A DNA stretch of 64,000 bases from CAYFPX01 sp964519895 (GTDB lineage Bacteria > Myxococcota_A > UBA796 > CAJQPC01): NCBI GenBank assembly GCA_964519895.1, contig CAZFLE010000014.1, positions 23,866-87,865 on the forward strand. The letters are read 5' to 3'. This document shows positions 60,374-64,000 of the stretch, one piece after another. Positions within the stretch are counted from its first letter, which is position 1; the number at the start of each line of letters is the position of its first letter. The notes beneath the pieces are model-generated. The model was not told the origin of the DNA, did not search any database, and worked only from the letters and a program-made list of their open reading frames with translations. Made by a program: the position numbers and the translations under genes.

Positions 60374-61855
60374 TCAGCGTCCCGCTTCGTCCGCCCCGTC
60401 GCTCCGCACCACCACCGACCAAGCCGTGCCCGGCACCGACAGATTCCCCGCCAGCAGCACAGCCTGGTCGTCGACGAGCTGGCGCGTGCTGGTGACGTTG
60501 TTCAGCCCCTGGTCCTCGCCCGCCATCAGGACCTGCTCGGCCGCGAAGGCGATCGGCTCGGTGGCGCTGGCCCGGGCCACGATGTCGTCGGTGCCGGACT
60601 CCCGGGTGGTGTAGGCCACCAGCACCCACTGCTCGGCTTCGTTGAGCACCACGATCGGCCGGGTCGGCGACAGGCTGCCCTCGGGGTTGAGCTGGTGCTC
60701 GGGCTCGAAGTCCCGCCAGCCGGTGTCCGGATCCCGGATGAGCAGAGCGATCAGCGGGTGGGTGGTGGAGTCGTAGGACGTCTTGACCGCCGCGTAGAGC
60801 GTGCCGTCCGACGCGACCGCCAGGTTCAGGTGGTCGTCGGACATGCCCGTGCCCACGTCCAGGCCGCCGTAGGTGCCGGTCGCGCCAGCGGACTCCACAG
60901 CGGACCAGGTGTCGGGATCGTCGGCGTCCAGGTGCAAGCGGAACCGCCACTCGTCGCTGGTCTGGTCGGACCACAGCACCCCGATGGCGTCCCCGTCGGG
61001 CGTCGCCAGCGCAGCGACCACCGCGATGTCGTCGTCTGTGATGCCCTGGGCCAGGGGCTGGGCCAGGTCCTGCCAGACGGTGAAGGGGCTCTCGGCATGA
61101 CGGGCGTGCACGGTGTCGATGCCCGCCCAGACGACCCAGGCGCGCCCCGTGGCGTCGAGCTCCAAGGTCGCGGTCTCGACCCCGTCGGTCAGCGCCAGGG
61201 TGACCGCCTGGGGACGCTCGGACCAGGGGCCGTAGGTCTGGGTGTCGCCGTCGAAGGCCAGGCTGACCAGGTCCACGCTGCCGGCCAGGCCGTCGTAGAG
61301 CAGGACATGCGCCAGCTCACCGGCGGCCCTGCAGTCCGCGCGGGCTTCCGGAGACTGCGAGAGCTGCCGTTGGCGCACCCAGGCCGTGCCCTCCAGGCGC
61401 AGGAGCCACGTGCCGTCTTCGTCGGCCAACACCGCCCACCAGTAGTCGCCATGACGCCAGAGCTTTGACTGGGGCTTGTCCTGGGTCACGGCGCCGTGGG
61501 TGATGCCCACGGGGTCCAGGGCGTCGATCGAGAGTGCGGGCGGGACCGACAGATCGTCCCCGTCCGCACAGTCGTTGTCCACGCCGTCCCGAGGGATCTC
61601 CTGGGCACCGGGGTGAACGCTGGCGTCGTCGTCGTCGCAGTCACTGTCGGCGTCGTGGCCGTCCCCGTCGAGATCCGTCGGGCCCGGGCTGCCGGTCTCG
61701 GTGGGCGGCGCCGAGTCCTGGGAGTCCACCACGGGGAGCGAGTCCGTGGTGCTGGCCGTCGGCGGGACGGCGCTGTCAGCCGAGAGGACGACGCCGGGAT
61801 TGCAGGCGCTGGTCCCGAACCACAGCGTCGTTGTGATCGCCCAAAGGGGAGTCAT
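60374..61855 (-). CDS. Lipoprotein with MopE-type metal-binding motif
   Basis: This 493-residue lipoprotein has a lipobox in LWFGTSAC, then a Thr/Ser/Asp linker. One MopE-type motif follows (DLDGDGHDADSDCDDDD, then HPGAQEIPRDGVDNDC). The remainder looks like a beta-propeller of six or more blades with repeated W-motifs (WRHGDYWWAVLADEDGTW, TYGPWSERPQAVTLAL, IGVLWSDQTSDEWRF). It is probably exposed at the cell surface. Its start codon is 18 bases from that of the divergent gene. Confidence 0.75.
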   Translation of the reverse strand: MTPLWAITTTLWFGTSACNPGVVLSADSAVPPTASTTDSLPVVDSQDSAPPTETGSPGPTDLDGDGHDADSDCDDDDASVHPGAQEIPRDGVDNDCADGDDLSVPPALSIDALDPVGITHGAVTQDKPQSKLWRHGDYWWAVLADEDGTWLLRLEGTAWVRQRQLSQSPEARADCRAAGELAHVLLYDGLAGSVDLVSLAFDGDTQTYGPWSERPQAVTLALTDGVETATLELDATGRAWVVWAGIDTVHARHAESPFTVWQDLAQPLAQGITDDDIAVVAALATPDGDAIGVLWSDQTSDEWRFRLHLDADDPDTWSAVESAGATGTYGGLDVGTGMSDDHLNLAVASDGTLYAAVKTSYDSTTHPLIALLIRDPDTGWRDFEPEHQLNPEGSLSPTRPIVVLNEAEQWVLVAYTTRESGTDDIVARASATEPIAFAAEQVLMAGEDQGLNNVTSTRQLVDDQAVLLAGNLSVPGTAWSVVVRSDGADEAGR

Positions 61856-61873
61856 CCCATTGATAATGCCTGA
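61856..61873. promoter_or_regulatory. Very short divergent promoter
   Basis: Only 18 bases separate the two divergent start codons. They contain TTGATAATG, whose GATAAT (plus) and CATTAT (minus) could act as -10 elements on either strand. This would make both transcripts leaderless or nearly so, unless the true starts lie further in. Confidence 0.45.
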
Positions 61874-63517
61874 ATGTCGTGGACCATCGGCGCATGGATC
61901 TGGGTCATGACCGGCTGCCAGCCGCCGGTCGTGGCTGCCGGTGGAACCACCGACACCGAGGTCGCCACGACCGCGGCGGACTCGGGCGACAGCCGGGGCA
62001 CGGACCCGGGGGACAGCGGCGCCACCGACGACAGCGGCGCCACCGACGACACCGCCACCGCCACGACCCCAGAACGCGTCCTCCGGCTTCAAATCCGCGA
62101 CAGCTACCTCCCCGGCATTCCGCTCGTGGTCCGGGTCGAGGTGCACGACGAGGACGGTCGGGTCGACCGGGGCCTGTGGGATGCCCAGGCGACCCTCACC
62201 CTGGAGGGCGGTGGCTCGGTGGTGCCGGACACGGTCACCTTGTTCAACGGCCTGGGCAGCGCCCTGGTCCAGGTCGCGGCAACCGGCGAGCTCTCTCTCA
62301 CGGCGACGGTCGAGGGGCTGGAGGTCCAGGCGGAGCTGCGCGATCTGAGCGACGACCCCGTCACCCAGGTCTCCGGCCGCCTGGGTGGGGACGATCTCAG
62401 CTGGAGCGGGGTCGTGCACGTGACCTCCGACGCCCGGGTCCCTGCGGGCGAGACCCTGACCATCGCGCCAGGCACCCTGGTCCTGCTGGACGGTGTCGCG
62501 GCGGGCACCGAGGGTGTGGACATCGACGTCGACGGCAGCGTGCAGGCCGACGGCACCGCCGACGCCCCCATCACCTTCACGGCCGCCGACCCGGACCTGC
62601 CTTGGGGCGAGCTGGACCACGATGAACCGACCGCGAGCCTGTACCGCTACGTGCACCTGACCCGCGGGGCCCACAGTCCGATCGGGGGCCACACGGACAC
62701 CGGGCCCGTCGTGCGCCTGGATGGCAGCGCCGTGACCTTGGAGCACTGCGTGATCAGCGACCTGGGCGGCAAGGCCATGCAGGTGCTCCCGGGCAGTGAC
62801 CTGACGCTGAAGGCCTGCCACGTGACCCGCACCGTCATGGGGCCCGAGACCGACGCCAGCGACGTGTGGGTCGAGGACAGCTGGTTCACGGACATGACCG
62901 GCGACGACGACAACGACGGCATCTACTTCCACGGCCAGGGGGACGAGGACACGTTGATGTTCCGAGGCGGCGTGGTGGCGTCGGGCACCGACGATGGCAT
63001 CGACACCTCGACCGCCACCCTGACCATCGAGGACGTGGTCATCCGGGACTGGGCCGACAAGGGCGTGACGGTCTACGACGGCAGGGTGCAGCTGCTGGAC
63101 TCGCTCGTGGTCGGCAACGACAAGGGCATCTCCAGCAAGTCCCAGGGCTTCGATCCAGTGCACGTGACCGTGGGCCACGTGACGTTTGCGGACAACGCGA
63201 TCGCGCTCCAGTCCCGGGATCGCGACGACCTGCCCGACGCGGTGATCGTCTACGAGGTCCAGGACTCGATCCTGTGGGGAGACCAGGCGATCCAGACCGA
63301 CTACGACCCGTCGTTCATCACGGTGCGCTACTCGGACCTGTCGTCACCGTGGCCCGGCGCGGGGAACCTGAGCGCAGATCCCCGCTTCGTCGATCCGGCG
63401 GCCCGGGACTACCACCTGTCCGCGGACTCCCCCTGCATCGACGCCGGCGACCCCGAGGGGGCGGGCGACGCGGACGGGTCGGTCTCGGATCAGGGGGTGT
63501 TTCCTTTCGAGGGGTAG
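61874..63517 (+). CDS. Right-handed beta-helix lipoprotein
   Basis: This 547-residue lipoprotein has a short signal with lipobox VMTGC, then a Thr/Asp/Gly spacer. An Ig-like domain (about 65-160; LRLQIRDSYLPGIPLVVRVE) follows. A parallel beta-helix (about 170-520) has repeats such as VRLDGSAVTLEHCVISDLGG and LMFRGGVVASGTDDGI, with the closing SPCIDAGDPEGAG. The fold suggests surface binding of, or lyase action on, a glycan; no catalytic set is recognised. It is divergent from the MopE lipoprotein. Confidence 0.75.
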   Translation: MSWTIGAWIWVMTGCQPPVVAAGGTTDTEVATTAADSGDSRGTDPGDSGATDDSGATDDTATATTPERVLRLQIRDSYLPGIPLVVRVEVHDEDGRVDRGLWDAQATLTLEGGGSVVPDTVTLFNGLGSALVQVAATGELSLTATVEGLEVQAELRDLSDDPVTQVSGRLGGDDLSWSGVVHVTSDARVPAGETLTIAPGTLVLLDGVAAGTEGVDIDVDGSVQADGTADAPITFTAADPDLPWGELDHDEPTASLYRYVHLTRGAHSPIGGHTDTGPVVRLDGSAVTLEHCVISDLGGKAMQVLPGSDLTLKACHVTRTVMGPETDASDVWVEDSWFTDMTGDDDNDGIYFHGQGDEDTLMFRGGVVASGTDDGIDTSTATLTIEDVVIRDWADKGVTVYDGRVQLLDSLVVGNDKGISSKSQGFDPVHVTVGHVTFADNAIALQSRDRDDLPDAVIVYEVQDSILWGDQAIQTDYDPSFITVRYSDLSSPWPGAGNLSADPRFVDPAARDYHLSADSPCIDAGDPEGAGDADGSVSDQGVFPFEG

Positions 63518-64000
63518 ATCCGGACCAGTCGGGGTCGGATGTCCGGTCTCCGAGACCAGTCGGGGTTCAGTGTCCGGATTGGGGCGCTGGGGGGCCTCGA
63601 GAGGTGCGAAGTCGCCTCGATCGGCGGCCTGGGGGAACGATTTGGGGCCTGAGGCATCTCCAGGCGGGTGCCGGGGCGCGTCCCGAAGCCGCCAGGGGCC
63701 TCCACCAGGTCATCCCGAGCCACCAGCTCGCGGAGCAGCGCGAGGGCGAAGGCTGGATTGCCTCCCGAGCGGTCGACGAGCGCCTGCTGCAGGTCCTCCT
63801 GGAGCGGCAGCTGGAAGCCGAGGAGCTGGGAGAGCACCGGGGCCGGCAGGGGCCCGAGCCGGATCCGGTCGAGGGGTTCGCCAGGCAAGGGCGAGGCCTG
63901 AGGCGTCTGGATGACCACGGCCAGCACCGGGCCTTGGATCGGGCTCCTGGAGAGGGCCTGGAGGAGAGGCCCGGTGTCCGGGCCGGCACCCTCCAGCAGC
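63490..64000 (-). pseudogene. Truncated ATPase (kinase-ATPase family), 5' part outside window
   Basis: The frame enters from the right edge as a STAND/AAA ATPase lid region: LALSRSPIQGPVLAVVIQT, then LPLQEDLQQALVDRSGGNPA and FALALLRELVARDDLVEA. SGGNPxFxxxLLREL is the sensor helix found in the kinase-ATPase-TPR proteins such as the one at 46460. Those proteins then continue for several hundred residues. Here the homologous sequence fades after EAPGGFGTRPGTRLEMPQ and ends in a basic, low-complexity tail read through tandem repeats. The gene therefore seems cut short, by deletion or rearrangement. Confidence 0.6.
63523..63577. repeat. Tandem 31-base imperfect repeat
   Basis: GACCAGTCGGGGT-n5-GTCCGG occurs twice, at 63523-63546 and 63554-63577. 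It lies at the truncated end of the ATPase gene and may mark a rearrangement or be a binding site. Confidence 0.5.

Noticed and set aside
60374..63178. Minus-strand frame extended to 934 residues
   Set aside because: The upstream 440 residues are antisense to the beta-helix lipoprotein; the lipoprotein signal at 61855 defines the real start.
1..64000. rRNA, tRNA, transposase and phage genes
   Set aside because: No cloverleaf, rRNA core sequence or transposase motif was recognised on reading both strands by eye; a covariance search was not possible.

Overview
The window is about 70% G+C with strongly GC3-biased, tightly packed genes. It holds roughly 53 protein genes and no rRNA or tRNA that I can see. 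MopE-type metal-binding repeats, FG-GAP lipoproteins, Asp/Thr-rich lipoprotein linkers, DUF1592/DUF1552 and PSD-type cytochromes, several Ser/Thr kinases, caspase-like proteins and discoidin-like (NADase-type glycan-binding) domains all point to a Gram-negative bacterium of the Myxococcota. That assignment is inference from gene content.

Layout. (1) 1-6289: a divergent steroid or sterol catabolism locus. A KstR-like TetR regulator and a KshA-like Rieske oxygenase face an operon for an EchA19-like enoyl-CoA hydratase, an NMO-type flavoprotein, an SDR and two acyl-CoA dehydrogenases. The junctions within each arm overlap by 3-4 bases, and three perfect KstR-type boxes lie between the arms. (2) 6290-8770: small and hypothetical genes. 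(3) 8771-18153: two divergent secreted caspase-like proteins; the second leads a run encoding a MopE/FG-GAP lipoprotein, an LPP20-like lipoprotein, a DUF4384-like protein, a small haem lipoprotein and an envelope protein. (4) 18158-21131: two multihaem cytochromes c.

(5) 21325-34499: a cell-wall locus. Two L,D-transpeptidases, a pseudokinase, an intact receptor-like kinase and an exported VanX-like dipeptidase form one coupled operon. Next come two further pseudokinase-like membrane proteins and a caspase-pentapeptide protein. Five copies of one discoidin-like domain are spread over four of these proteins. This is the best candidate for an undescribed system: a wall-sensing kinase network that shares its ligand-binding module with the enzymes that remodel the wall.

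(6) 34572-39734: DUF1592-type and DUF1552 secreted proteins, a lipoprotein, a YchJ-family protein and small proteins. (7) 39750-43018 (minus): a lipoprotein operon led by a thioredoxin-fold selenoprotein candidate, with an in-frame UGA giving UxxC and a SECIS-like hairpin. (8) 43099-49735: AlkC-like repair protein, SDR, beta-helix lipoprotein and a kinase-ATPase-TPR regulator. (9) 49757-53664: a TonB-like gene with a broken end, then an accessory stretch with a toxin-antitoxin pair, an attC-like palindromic element, a VOC protein and a DNA methyltransferase. (10) 53731-56993: an aldo/keto reductase-polynucleotide kinase-HAD fusion followed by an ATP-dependent DNA ligase. (11) 57055-60306: a tiny lipoprotein, a LytS-type kinase, a LytTR regulator and a bactofilin-like membrane protein preceded by three direct repeats. 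(12) 60374-64000: two divergent lipoproteins whose start codons are 18 bp apart, and a truncated ATPase at the window edge.

Genes tend to be translationally coupled within runs. AT-richer hexamers often lie very close to start codons at run starts.
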